A stretch of DNA of 64,000 bases, taken from assembly GCF_000018545.1 (NCBI RefSeq), contig NC_000914.2, forward strand, positions 434,001 to 498,000. Direction: 5' to 3'. The stretch comes from Sinorhizobium fredii NGR234. GTDB lineage: Bacteria > Pseudomonadota > Alphaproteobacteria > Rhizobiales > Rhizobiaceae. This document shows, piece by piece, positions 40,889 through 50,482 of the stretch. Positions within the stretch are counted from its first letter, which is position 1, and each line of letters begins with the position of its first letter. Under the pieces are notes generated by a model. It was not told the origin of the DNA. It saw only the letters and a list, made by a program, of their open reading frames with translations, and did not search any database. The position numbers and the translations under genes were made by a program.

Positions 40889-41712
40889 CAAGCGACCTCG
40901 ACACTCGGCTCGATTTGCTTCGGAACATCACCAGCAAGGTTGGAGCCTTCGCGCTGGCCCGGTTTGGCAATCTTTCCCACATCGTCATCGAGACCAAGGG
41001 TGAGGCCGACTACGTCAGCGCAGCCGATCGTGACGCCGAAAGTCTTGCCCGCAGGCTGATCCACGCCCAGTTCCCCGCCGACGCGATCGTCGGCGAGGAA
41101 CAGCTTGGCGATGCCGAAGTTGACCATTGGTTGATCGATCCGATCGATGGGACCGCGAATTTCCTGTCGGGCATACCGCTCTGGGCGGTCTCTATCGCTT
41201 TTGTCCGCAACAAGGAGCCGGTCCTCGGCGCTGTTGCGCTACCGGCACTCGATACTCTGTTGTGGGCTTCTGTGGATGGCCCATTGCATGGGACAGGCTC
41301 GGTTTCGCCGCTTGTCGGGGCGCAGCCGATCGCCTTTGGCATAGGCCGCAACCGAACATGGCCCCTCGCCCATCGCCTCGAAGTCGAGGCCGCGTTTGAG
41401 GCGCGCGGTTATCATATCGTCTGCCTTGGAAGCTGTGCCGCAGCACTTGCGATGGTCGCGGCGGGTCGGCTTGCCGGCTATGTCGAGCACGGCACCCATC
41501 TTTGGGATTGTGCGGCCGGACATGTCTTGTGTCGCGCAGCCGGTGCGCCTTCGTCCATTCTCTTCGAGGCAGATGGGAAAGTCGCCATCATTGCCGCTCC
41601 GCAGCATCTCAGAGTAACGGCCAAAGCCGACGCGCGATCCCTATCCGAAAAACACATCTTCGATCCGGGTTCAGATCGAATATCGCACAGGATGGAGAGC
41701 AGTGCAGATTGA
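40885..41712 (+). CDS. Inositol monophosphatase-family phosphatase
   Basis: A 275-residue Mg2+-dependent phosphatase. The family motifs are VGEEQLGD, the metal/phosphate site [12 protein letters not shown], and [17 protein letters not shown] near the C-terminus. The start is a TTG overlapping the previous stop (TTGA), implying coupling. The typical substrate of the family is inositol or related sugar phosphates, and here it could dephosphorylate what the importer brings in. It is complete. Confidence 0.82.
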
Positions 41713-42985
41713 CGCGCGTCATGGCTCTGCTGATAAAACGAGCCACCAAGTGATGCCCTTGCCGTTCGGCAAGCTGGTCCTGTGCCTGCTCGTCGCTGGG
41801 ACGATTGCTGCTTTGATAGCCGTTCTGCTCTACCCGCCTCTCAACCCATTGGCGCTGTTTTCGATGCTCGACTGGAACCTGATCGCGGCGGCGGAACCAT
41901 TGGTTCGTCAATGCGGTTCGCTGCCTCTCCTAGACAAGTTTCCGAGCCTCGGCTGGAACACCGTGCTTTTTTGCGCAACCCTTCCCAGCACAGACGAGCC
42001 ACTGCGGACAGACAGTTTCGTCGCCCATACGCGCGACACGATCCTCGCCAATCTTGGATCTGTCGAGCCGAACTGGAGGTGGAAGGTCTCCTCAGAGACC
42101 CCGGAGGCTTGCTCGCTCGCCTACCACCGGCAACGAGTTCTGTCAGCCTGGCTGGCAAGCGCGGAGCATTCGGTCTGTCTGCAAGCGCTTGCCAGGCGCG
42201 ATACGCGGCTCATCAGCTTCTATTTCGTGCTGTCCGGACATATCGAAATCACCGACCGGCGGACACGCAAAACACTAAGCATCTCGCCTAATCATGTCGC
42301 GAGCGCCCGCGAACGTGCCGGCAACCGAATGACGATCCAATCTGAAAGTTCGTGGTTGGCCTTCCATATTCCCGAGTCGGCTCTCAGGCGAAGCTTCGAG
42401 GACCTGACCGGTAGACCCTATGTGCACGAGTTCGTATTGCCGGCTACCTGCTTTTCTCAAGATGACGTTCAAGGTCTGTATCAGACGCTCCGGCAGGCGG
42501 AAAGGGATCTCAACTCGGCAGCATCGAAAGCCATGCCTTTGTTGGCAAAGGCGTACAAGCAGCTGGCCCTCGTAAAGTTGTTCTCGACGATGCCGCACAA
42601 TCTCGCTGAGGCATTCTGTCAGGGAACCAGCGGTGCGGCACCAAGACAGCTCCTTAAAGCTGAGGCGTTCATGCGCGAGAACCTGACCAACCCTGTTACG
42701 ATCGAGGACCTCGCCGCCGCTGCCCGGTGCACGCCGCGGGCGCTCCAGAGGATGTTCCGCACCTATCGAGGAGGCTCGCCCATGAGCGTCCTCTGCAACT
42801 ATAGGCTCGCCGCCGCCCATGGCGCCATCAAGGCCGGCCGGGCGGGCAGCATTACCGAGCTGGCCTTGAATCTTCAGTTTTCCAATCCGGGCCGGTTCTC
42901 GGTTCTCTATAAGAGCGCCTACGGTCTCAGCCCCTCGTCCGCCCTTCGTTTCACCCGTAACGAGGGCTCCGTCGAGCAGGCCTAG
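41702..42985 (+). CDS. AraC-family regulator with a possible N-terminal membrane segment
   Basis: The C-terminal ~100 residues are an AraC double helix-turn-helix ([60 protein letters not shown]). The middle resembles an AraC ligand-binding-like region ([20 protein letters not shown]). From the GTG at 41702 (GGAGAG upstream, overlapping the phosphatase stop) the protein is 427 residues with a hydrophobic stretch at ~24-45 ([20 protein letters not shown]). An ATG at 41864 would remove it. The start is therefore uncertain. As the last gene of the operon it may control it or a neighbouring system. Confidence 0.7.
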
Positions 42986-43717
42986 TCCAAGGGCGACAGA
43001 CCCAAGCAGCGCTTGGCCCCGGGGAGCGCTCTGCCACTAAAAACGGACAGCGTCCCGACATTCCTGGACCGCACTCGACGGTTTGCCCTAGCGCATCGGC
43101 CCGAAAATCGGAACCGATTTTCGGAAAGCACAATGGGTAGATTCGAAGACTTACAGCGCCTTTGTGCGTCCTGAAGGACGCACGGCGCTGTAGGCGGGCG
43201 ATCCTTCCCCATTATCCTGCGAGGCAAAGTCCGACGGCCATGAAAGCCGTGTCGCCACCGGTATAGAGCGCCTGGGAAAACGCCCATAGCGTCGAGATGA
43301 AATGCGCCGCCAGGCTGGAGGCTCTGGCGGCGCTAGTCGGGAAGAGCCCTCTTCTCATCGGGCGATATATATCTATCATCAGTTTCTTATATGTCAAGTT
43401 GTTTCAAGTTTTATTACGCGCCAATTCGGCGCCATCATACAAACTATTTGTATGATTAGTAACATTGCCCAGTCTTTTGCGCTGTACAAAATGCGACAAT
43501 ATTTACGTGTTGCGTTAACAACGAATGTCTACCACTTTCATTTCGTCGCCTTACGGAATTCATATACCTTTAGAATATGAATATATTCGTTGGTAAAGGT
43601 AGCGCGCTGCCCGTCAATATTGACGGCCCGTTTCGCCGCAGCGCGAGCGAGGGTGCCGTTGAAGTTCAGGACCGACCTGCCCCGGCCCTTGCCCAACCCA
43701 AAAGAGAGATCGACCGC
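42986..43717. other. Intergenic, carries palindromic repeats
   Basis: About 730 bases between the AraC gene and the porin. It holds the two palindromes annotated separately and an AT-rich stretch (43330-43600), which is where the porin promoter should lie. Short open frames there are not supported. Confidence 0.5.
43101..43191. repeat. Rhizobial palindromic repeat pair
   Basis: The first palindrome is CCGAAAATCG-GAA-CCGATTTTCGG at 43101-43124. The second, ACAGCGCCTTTGTGCGTCC to GGACGCACGGCGCTGT at 43153-43191, matches in stem and loop style the element at 34640. From memory these two hairpins occur together as a very common intergenic element of Rhizobium and Sinorhizobium genomes. They may stabilise or terminate the upstream operon's transcript. 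Confidence 0.75.
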
Positions 43718-44749
43718 ATGAGAATGAATTTTAGCACTGTGCTTCTCGGCTCCAGCGTTGCCCTTGCAGCAGTCTCTGGTGCACAAGCGGCTGACGCGAT
43801 CGTCGCTGCGGAGCCGGAACCGATGGACTACGTTCGCGTCTGCGACGCTTTCGGCATCGGCTATTTCTATATCCCCGGCACAGAAACGTGCCTGAAGATC
43901 AATGGTTACGCTCGTTTCCAGGTCTCGTTTGGCCCGGATGAGGTCAACAAACGCCAAGGCTGGGGGGCCCAGGGCACGTCCGACTGGGACGCCTTCTCGC
44001 GCGCATACATCGCCTTCAGCGCAAAGAGCGACACCGAACTTGGAACGCTCACTGGCTTCTTCGCCAGCGAGTTCAACGCTGACAACGACAGCGACGTCGG
44101 TGACAGCCTGATCAACCTCGACGAGGCCTATATCCAGCTCGGCGGTTTCAAGGCGGGTTTCTTCTACAGCTGGTGGGATAAAGGCCTGAACGGCGAAACT
44201 GACTCGCTGGCGAACATCACCGAGTTCAACTCGATTGCCTACCTCTATGAGGGCGGCGCGTTCCAGGCAGGCGTTGCCATCAATGAGCTCGAAGGGGCGA
44301 CCACGAAGGCAAACGGCATCGGCGTGCAGGGCATCGTTTCGGCCACGGTCGGCGGCGTCTCGATCGACCTTCTCGGCGGTTACGATACCGAGGTCGAGGA
44401 AGGAGCCATCCGCGCGCTGGTTTCGGCCGAACTCGGCCCGGGCGTCTTCCAGATTGCCGGCGTCTGGGCATCCGACCCGAACGTCTATTTCGCCGCTTCC
44501 GAGTGGACCGTCGCCACCTCGTATCGCTACAACGCCACCGAAAAGCTCGCGATCACCCCGGGGCTTCATTATTGGGGTGATTACGGCTTCGTCAGCGATG
44601 CGGATCAATGGCGCGGTGGTCTGGCGGTTGACTACAAGATCACCTCTGGGTTGGCGTCACGTGTTTCCGTGCAGTACACAAGTCGCGACATCGGCGCAGA
44701 CACGGAGGATTTCGTCAGCGGCTTCGTCCGCCTGCAGCGCGACTTCTAA
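43718..44749 (+). CDS. Outer-membrane porin (Rhizobiales RopA/Omp2 type)
   Basis: A 343-residue porin of the Rhizobiales family (PF02530). Signal peptide at MRMNFSTVLLGSSVALAAVS ... AQAAD, then the family hallmark MDYVRVCDAFGIGYFYIPGT, ETCLKINGYARFQVSFG, alternating beta-strand pattern and a C-terminal strand ending in FVRLQRDF (terminal Phe). AAGAGAG lies 14 bases before the start. The disulfide-forming pair of cysteines in the CDAFG...ETCLK region is retained. It allows passage of small solutes through the outer membrane. Confidence 0.92.
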   Translation: MRMNFSTVLLGSSVALAAVSGAQAADAIVAAEPEPMDYVRVCDAFGIGYFYIPGTETCLKINGYARFQVSFGPDEVNKRQGWGAQGTSDWDAFSRAYIAFSAKSDTELGTLTGFFASEFNADNDSDVGDSLINLDEAYIQLGGFKAGFFYSWWDKGLNGETDSLANITEFNSIAYLYEGGAFQAGVAINELEGATTKANGIGVQGIVSATVGGVSIDLLGGYDTEVEEGAIRALVSAELGPGVFQIAGVWASDPNVYFAASEWTVATSYRYNATEKLAITPGLHYWGDYGFVSDADQWRGGLAVDYKITSGLASRVSVQYTSRDIGADTEDFVSGFVRLQRDF

Positions 44750-44810
44750 TCTGAGCTGAATCGCCACCTGTGGGCGGTTCGGGCACATCGCACTGAAGCG
44801 ATGTTGCCGT

Positions 44811-44840
44811 GGTCCGGAACTGTGGCGGCAGTTCCGGACC
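44811..44840 (+). terminator. Hairpin after the porin
   Basis: GGTCCGGAACT at 44811 and its exact reverse complement AGTTCCGGACC at 44830 form an 11-base-pair stem with an 8-base loop, 62 bases past the porin stop. No T-run follows, so it may act as a Rho-assisted or processing hairpin. Confidence 0.55.
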
Positions 44841-45149
44841 CATTCAACAAACGGTTTTCTCAGCCATGTTGGTTGCGGGGTAAGCTTTTGCGATTTGAAC
44901 CTGCGCATTTAAGTCTTTGATTTTGCTGGGGTGCGGTTCTTGAACCGGATTGACATACCCATAACCGAAGCACGCGGTTCCGGTGCAGGTTGGTTGTCGC
45001 AACCAACGATTCCTGCGATTGGAGGAGACGCCTCTGCCGAAGCTGGCCAGTTGTACCCCCGAATACGCCGCGAAGATGCAGCACTTCCGCGTGCTGAAAC
45101 AGGCGCCGTTTCTGGCGGACACTTCGCGTCGCGGTCGATCGACTGGTCA

Positions 45150-45300
45150 CAGATCGCCGCCGATCCAGGCACAGATTTTGGATCTTCTGTGGGAATTGCA
45201 GGCGCGGATGGGCATCTCTTATCTGTTCATTTCCCATGACCTTGGCGTGGTCGACCACATCAGCGATCATGTGGGCAGCAAACAAGCCATAGTGATCTGG
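45150..45300 (+). pseudogene. Oligopeptide-type ABC ATPase fragment
   Basis: The frame reads [20 protein letters not shown] then [19 protein letters not shown]. This is the segment around the H-loop of Dpp/Opp-type ATPases (ISHDLxVVxHxSD). Only about 40 codons are recognisable, with no Walker motifs. It is a decayed remnant; nothing else of the transporter is nearby. Confidence 0.7.
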
Positions 45301-45619
45301 AAATCAGCCGCAGAATGATGCTGTATTCTGCTCAAATATCAACATATTACGACTTCAAGAAGCGTGTATTTCAGCTGTACTACTACACCGGCGATACCGC
45401 GATGACGTCGGAAAGTGCAGCTGTTGAAAGCGCTGTTGTAATCATTTCAAAGGCGTCAATCATTAATAAGTTTCTGGCAATCGATGCCGGGGATCACGAT
45501 GCCGAAAGTATGCTGGCCTCCGGGGATTTTAATTTCGCTGTCTCGCGGTCAGTTCGAATGAGCTGTGACTGGTGCTATTGGTTACGCTTTCTCAGCGACT
45601 TTCCCCCATTCTTCGCCCA

Positions 45620-45923
45620 ATGAAGAAAGCCGCCAAACAGCCCCCGGCAGATAACTGGAAGCAAACGCGCCGCGTTGTCCTGCGTGATGACTTTAGATGC
45701 GTGTCGTGCTCGACTAAGGTGACGTCCGCCGAAGGCCGATGTGCATCATCTATTGCCTCGGTCTATGGGCGGGACCGATGAACCCTCAAATCTTGTCACT
45801 CTTTGCGACGGCTGCCACGCAGCCCATCATCCGAACCTGGCAGGAGGCCTTGCGCGGCGGGTAATCGAACGCTGGGCAATGCGCCTTGCTCGGTGGCTGG
45901 ACAAAGGGGCGCGGAGACCTTGA
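45620..45923 (+). pseudogene. HNH endonuclease, frameshifted
   Basis: One frame from the ATG at 45620 reads ADNWKQTRRVVLRDDFRCVS then CSTKVTSAE, including the first CxxC pair. The adjacent frame from about 45735 continues DVHHLLPRSMGGTDEPSNLV and TLCDGCHAAHHP, the rest of a standard HNH domain (HH, N, H plus the second CxxC). A single base change near 45730 would restore one protein of about 100 residues. As it stands it is broken. The frame before it (45315-45623) is not recognised. Confidence 0.75.
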
Positions 45924-45964
45924 GCCAACAATGAACTTTGGTCCCCATTCTCCGGCTCTTCGGT

Positions 45965-46067
45965 GCATCCCACTTTCGTGACGGTCAGCTTCATTGAGAA
46001 GGAGTTCTAAGGTTTGTGCCATTCCGTGCACATCACCTACCGCGATCAAATTCTTCGGGTTCATCAT
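45965..46067 (-). pseudogene. Metallophosphoesterase N-terminal fragment
   Basis: On the minus strand a frame starts MMNPKNLIAVGDVHGMAQTL and ends after about 28 recognisable residues. The GDVHG motif is the first metal-binding motif of serine/threonine phosphatase-like metallophosphoesterases. The rest of the domain is missing. It is a truncated remnant meeting the HNH fragment head-on. Confidence 0.55.
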
Positions 46068-46435
46068 CGCCGTTCGTAGGAGACAGGCTTCAGCCTAGCG
46101 GTAGGGCTGAGGTTTTTGGGGCTATGTAGGTGATTTCCCCCGAACTTTCAAAACGAAACTCTGTCCCCGATTTCGAGGTTGCAAAAACGCCATCGTCGAA
46201 TGGGCCGAGGATACTGGCTTCACAGTGACAGGTCTCGATCTGCAAATTGACGAAGGTGGCAAGATTGCTGGGGACATCATTTCAAATGCCTGGGCTTCAT
46301 TCCTGTTATAAACTGCCCACACCGAACCGAGCTTCTTGCTTGCAGAGATTTTGATCAGGCTGGGTGTGAATGCATCCGGGATCAAAAACAATGCGATATC
46401 CTCATCCGTGCCGCGCGACCATGTTCGAGGCGGTC
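46068..46435. other. Possible eroded coding sequence
   Basis: A plus-strand frame (around 46180-46310) reads AIVEWAEDTGFTVTGLDLQI then DEGGKIAGDIISNAWASFLL before a stop, and looks protein-like but is not recognised. It may be the upstream part of the frameshifted gene that follows. Confidence 0.3.
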
Positions 46436-47294
46436 TTCCGCCGCAGGCTCGATGCATTGGGCATGACGATATCGGGCTCTCTGGCAACATCGGAGCTTCG
46501 GAACACATTCCGCCAGGAAACGATCATGCGCCACTGGGCCGTTTCGAAAGAGTTCAGCGGTATGTCGCCGGAAGAGCGCGACGAACGCCTGCTGACCATT
46601 GCACACCTAGAGCCTATTGCAGCTCATGTCCTAGCGTCAGATGATTGCATTTTCGACGTTTCAAGGATTGGTGCCGATCTGATGGAACTGGACTTGCGGG
46701 AAAACGGAGGCTCAGGACATCAAGCTTCCAGCGAAACAGGCTTTCATCATGTTCGGTGAACAGCCAGGCCTGCAGGTCGATAACCAATCGGGCTTGTTCA
46801 TCGAAGGCGCATATGTTTCCAGGTCCGATGAGGGCGACGGCGGCATCGATATCATACTGGTCGGCAGCGATCCCACGTTCGCCGGAAACGACGACCAGAC
46901 GACGGGCGAATTTCTCCGTGGCGTTTCTCGCTATGCATATTTCACCGTTCCAGGGCACACGCCGATAAAGAATGGTCCGTTCCGTTTGGCAAACGATCGC
47001 GACGGAAGCTTGTTTGCGGACCGTACTGTTATTGTTGCGGCAATGACGCTCGCGTTGCAAAGCGTTCAATATCTACGCCATCCGCTCGCTGACGTGACCA
47101 TGGGATACGACCCAAGCGCCCCTAAGAATCTGGTCGCGAAGGCCCAGAAGAGGGGTTTTGACGCCCAACTCGAACTGGATTGGAAGGGTTACCCGTCACT
47201 GACGATCTTAGGAGCTGATCCAGCGGCTCGTAAGTCTTCTCCTGTGGCAGCGCGTGAAAACGACGAGGAAATCGTCTTTGGCTTCGGACGTTAG
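46436..47294 (+). pseudogene. Uncharacterised protein, probably one gene split by a frameshift
   Basis: Frame one (from ATG 46436) reads VFRRRLDALGMTISGSLATS, EELDERL-like (MSPEERDERLLTIAHLEPIA) and ends after DLRENGGSGHQASSETGFHH at 46759. Another frame, open from before 46700, reads DIKLPAKQAFIMFGEQPGLQ and continues FIEGAYVSRSDEGDGGIDII, VGSDPTFAG and QSVQYLRHPLADVTMGYDPS to 47294. The second frame's coding-like sequence begins upstream of its first ATG (46749), so a single product of ~285 residues broken near 46700 fits best. The family is unknown; no signal peptide or membrane helix is seen. Confidence 0.45.
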
Positions 47295-47443
47295 TATCCA
47301 AGCATCGGACCCACATAAGGCCGGGTTCGAAACCTCAAACAAAGTGCACCCGCTATGAGATAATCTTTCAACAGCTAGTTGAAAATTATCCGACGTCATG
47401 TTGTGTTAACGCAGCTTCTATGTGCGGCTTGGGGATCGTGCCA

Positions 47444-47902
47444 ATGGTGAAGCCCGCCTTATTCGGAATGCTCATCCTGGTGATAGGAACCTCAACGGTT
47501 CAAGCGGAAGAATGTTGGTCACTTCTCAACACACCTGACTGGTCAAAAATCAAGGCGGCTATCGAGCAGATCAAGGTTTGCGAGGCTCTGCCTGAGGGTC
47601 CAAACCGTACACGGCGATTTGAGGCAACTCAGATCGATATTTGCTCAGCACCTGAAGGGTTTCGAGTTAGATCAAAGGTGGAGGTCACCTGCGCGACAAG
47701 CGACGCAGCATTTATTCGGTTTTCAGTGAAGGGTGCTGTCACACCAGACGTCACTGTCGATGTTGGAGCGTGTCGCATTACCTCTTTGGACCTCGACGTT
47801 TCAGGTGACGTAGGCGAATACCTGTCAGGGCTTGGGCTCCTGCAACCGGTGCTGCGCGGTTGGGCCCAGGAACAACTGAACCGCATCTGCGGCAAGGCTT
47901 AA
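47444..47902 (+). CDS. Small periplasmic protein, unknown function
   Basis: A 152-residue protein from the ATG at 47444 with a signal peptide (MVKPALFGMLILVIGTSTVQ, cut near AEE). The mature part has four cysteines (CWSLLN, CEALPE, CSAPEG, CATSDA) and two more near the C-terminus (CRITSLDL, ICGKA), suggesting disulfides. I do not recognise the family. The next gene starts 2 bases after its stop, so they probably form an operon. Confidence 0.6.
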   Translation: MVKPALFGMLILVIGTSTVQAEECWSLLNTPDWSKIKAAIEQIKVCEALPEGPNRTRRFEATQIDICSAPEGFRVRSKVEVTCATSDAAFIRFSVKGAVTPDVTVDVGACRITSLDLDVSGDVGEYLSGLGLLQPVLRGWAQEQLNRICGKA

Positions 47903-47903
47903 C

Positions 47904-48581
47904 GTGTCAGGGGCCGGAATGACGCAGGAAACGCTCAGAAAGCTATGGATAACGCTGGCGATCCTCACGCTAGTCGTGATGATCAACATCCATGGATCGA
48001 CGCAAAAATCTGATTTCGCGTTGATTATCAAACTGCCGATTGAGCTTAAGTTTGACGGCGAATTGACACGCGAAGCCTATGCTGTTCATGGAATGCGCTT
48101 CTTCGCGCTCTTCTTCTGGCTGGTTCCTTTTCTCGCGGTATATCACGCCAAGAGGTCATCCGGTTCTGCATCGGAGGCCTTTCCGTTTAGGCTCCTTGAT
48201 ATCGAGCCCAGAAGCCGTCCGGGAAAATGGGTCCAAGGCATCGCGTTCGTTGTCTTAATCTGCTTGCCCCTTCTCACTGCAATCCACTTGTGGCGCATCG
48301 TTGTCGGAATGCAGGTCTGCCAACACGTATCCAACGCGCTCGTGAACTGCGCAGATATCTGGTCAAGACCGGTCAATGCCGGTCCCTGGGACGACACATA
48401 TCGGCTTGCAAATTGGGGCCCTACCTATGATCCCCTGGTTGAGCCGGTTCTCGCTGTCATCCTTACCGCAGTGTCCGTCTATTTGACCCTCAGACTTGTC
48501 ATCGAGATGCGCCGTGCCGGATCACGCCCAGTCGCGACAGGGAATACCCCGGCGGAACCAATTACCACATCAGTGACCTGA
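47904..48581 (+). CDS. Membrane protein, unknown function
   Basis: A 225-residue protein with about four hydrophobic segments (LWITLAILTLVVMINI, FFALFFWLVPFLAVY, GIAFVVLICLPLLTAIHLW, EPVLAVILTAVSVYLTLRLV). It follows the periplasmic protein by 2 bases, so the two may form an envelope pair. The start could be GTG at 47904 or ATG at 47919. Not recognised. Confidence 0.6.
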   Translation: MSGAGMTQETLRKLWITLAILTLVVMINIHGSTQKSDFALIIKLPIELKFDGELTREAYAVHGMRFFALFFWLVPFLAVYHAKRSSGSASEAFPFRLLDIEPRSRPGKWVQGIAFVVLICLPLLTAIHLWRIVVGMQVCQHVSNALVNCADIWSRPVNAGPWDDTYRLANWGPTYDPLVEPVLAVILTAVSVYLTLRLVIEMRRAGSRPVATGNTPAEPITTSVT

Positions 48582-48589
48582 CACCCTTT

Positions 48590-49213
48590 CCTACACGAAA
48601 TATTTTCCCTTGTGACCGACCTCGTGAATCTTGGTCGGGTCGGCGAAGATCCCGCGCTCCTTGTCGCGAACGACCGCCCCCTCTTCCCAACTTCCTTCGA
48701 AGAGCTTGTAGAGCACTTCGAGATATCCGATGCCACATCGTAGCGGTTGTCATGGGAACGCAATCCGCCCTGCCCGACGTTCTTCGCACCGCTTTCAAGA
48801 TAGGACGTGACGATATTCCAGCCGATACGCCCCTTGGTGTGGTGATCGGCCGTCGAAAGCCGGCGCGCGAAGGTGTAGGGATGCTCGAAGCTGGTCGACG
48901 CCGTGACGCCGATGCCGAGATGGTTCGTCGCAAGCGCAATCGGGTTGACGAGCTGAAGCGGATCGTTGACCGGTATCTGCACGCCCTGCAGCAGGGCATT
49001 GTCGAGATTGCCCTTGTAGACGTCGTAATAGCCGATCACGTCCGCGATAAAGATGGAATCGAAGAAGCCCGTCTCGAGCACCTTTGCCAGATCCGTCCGA
49101 TACTCCAGGTCCTTGTACTGCCACGACCTGTCGCGCGGATGGCGCCAGAGCCCCGGCGACTGATGGCCGACGCAGTTCATTTCAAAAGCGTTGAAGCGTA
49201 TCGTTTTGGTCAT
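48590..49213 (-). pseudogene. LLM-class flavin monooxygenase, truncated and frameshifted
   Basis: The N-terminal ~160 residues match NtaA/SnaA/DszA-type FMNH2-dependent monooxygenases (FNAFEMNCVGHQSPGLWRHP, GFFDSIFIADVIGYYDVYKG, TASTSFEHPYTFARRLSTAD, TKGRIGWNIVTSYLESGAKN). A shift near 48730 moves to another frame that reads LYKLFEGSWEEGAVVRDKER and IFADPTKIHEVGHKGKYFV, after which the gene stops. The C-terminal half is missing. It converges on the membrane gene at 47904. Confidence 0.8.
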
Positions 49214-49399
49214 CGGATGGTCTCGCTTGCATTCACGGGATAGACATTAGGAAGCCACAGGAGTATAATACAGAAAATATAGTTTTTATGGATTATTTGG
49301 GGGAATATATTTATGCGATTGACTCCATGCGGCGAGCCGACAGACCCCCTTGCCGGTCTGTCCCGCCGCCTTGAGTACCGGACTTGTCAGCGGAAAATG

Positions 49400-49770
49400 C
49401 GTTGAGTTCAACGGGCCTGACTGACCACGAAATCCCAGTCGGCCGCATCGATGAGAGCGTCGCGGATATCTTCCAAAGACAGGCCGCTCTTGGGAAAACA
49501 CCGTGCCGGCATCCCTGTGCCCCTCGAGGAAATTGTCCTCGAAATGCCCTCATCAACGTAGCGAAAGACGACGACATAGCCCTGGAAGGCGGCGCTGCGG
49601 ATGTGCGTGCGCAGTTCGATCCGTGCCCGACCGAGCGTTTGCGACAAGCGTCCGGTGCTTCTTGCCGAGCTCCTTAATGAGACGGCAGCCGATGATCAGG
49701 CTGCCGCTTTCGCGGGTGATGTATCCGCCTCAAGAGCGGCAAACCCGTCAAGAATGGATCGTTGACCGTA
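49400..49770 (-). pseudogene. RelE/ParE-type toxin remnant
   Basis: The minus strand reads GRARIELRTHIRSAAFQGYV and VVFRYVDEG, the conserved C-terminal part of ParE toxins. Frameshifts on either side scatter the rest (upstream SLIIGCRLIKELGKKHRTLV in another frame, then VNILEGHRD-like downstream). A short antitoxin-like tail (SILDGFAALEADTSPAKAAA) ends at 49696. Both genes appear broken, so the pair is probably dead. Confidence 0.5.
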
Positions 49771-50482
49771 TTGGATTGCGGATTTTGATCTTTGCGCGAG
49801 TCCTCCGCTGCAAACCTCGGCCGCTCCGCGGGCCTTAAGGTTCAAAAAACTCGGCTTCCGAATAAGCGGCGCTCGAAGAGTCAACGAACAAATAGTTTAA
49901 GGGTCTAAGGGGATCCGCTGGCTCGACGATTATTCGTTCAAATGACGGTTCGCCCGTTCGCAACGCCACCGTTCAGTGCACACCCAGTTGCCGTGAGCAG
50001 GTTTGTATAGATCTTTCCAGCAGAGCGTCATGCCGGATACCTGTGCGTCTCATCCAGAATATTGAATGTGTACCGCCCGTCCGGATCGACGTCGACGTCG
50101 ACGTCGACGTCGACGGAATAGCTCATAGCTTGCTCGATGGTGCGCGGCAAGACGGCGACGGCCTCCGGTCGGGCAAGCGGCTTGATGGCAAGCGATCGTC
50201 CCCCTTCACCTCATAGCCCCGCGGCAAGGCTGGCAATCGCAGCATGCTTGCTTCCGTTTATGACTGTTCTATGACACGCAACCGTAGACGTGAACGGGGG
50301 CAATCAGACGAGAAACCGAATGTCCCTCCCGAACGTGCCAGATTTGCAAAGGCCGCGTGATGTCCAGGGCGACAGATCCTCAACGGCGATCAACGGGCCG
50401 GCGGTGCAACTGGCGACGTTTGGCTTCACGATGCGCCCGCAAACCTTGGATGCAGCCCGCGGCAAAGAGCCGCTTTGCATGA
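49771..50482. other. Low-content region with a hexamer repeat
   Basis: On the minus strand a frame ending near 50032 reads SLAIKPLARPEAVAVLPRTI then EQAMSYSVDVDV and DGRYTFNILDETHRYPA. It looks like the C-terminus of an eroded gene whose (CGACGT)n tract at 50087-50114 gives a run of Val-Asp. No family recognised. No terminator is clear. Confidence 0.35.
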
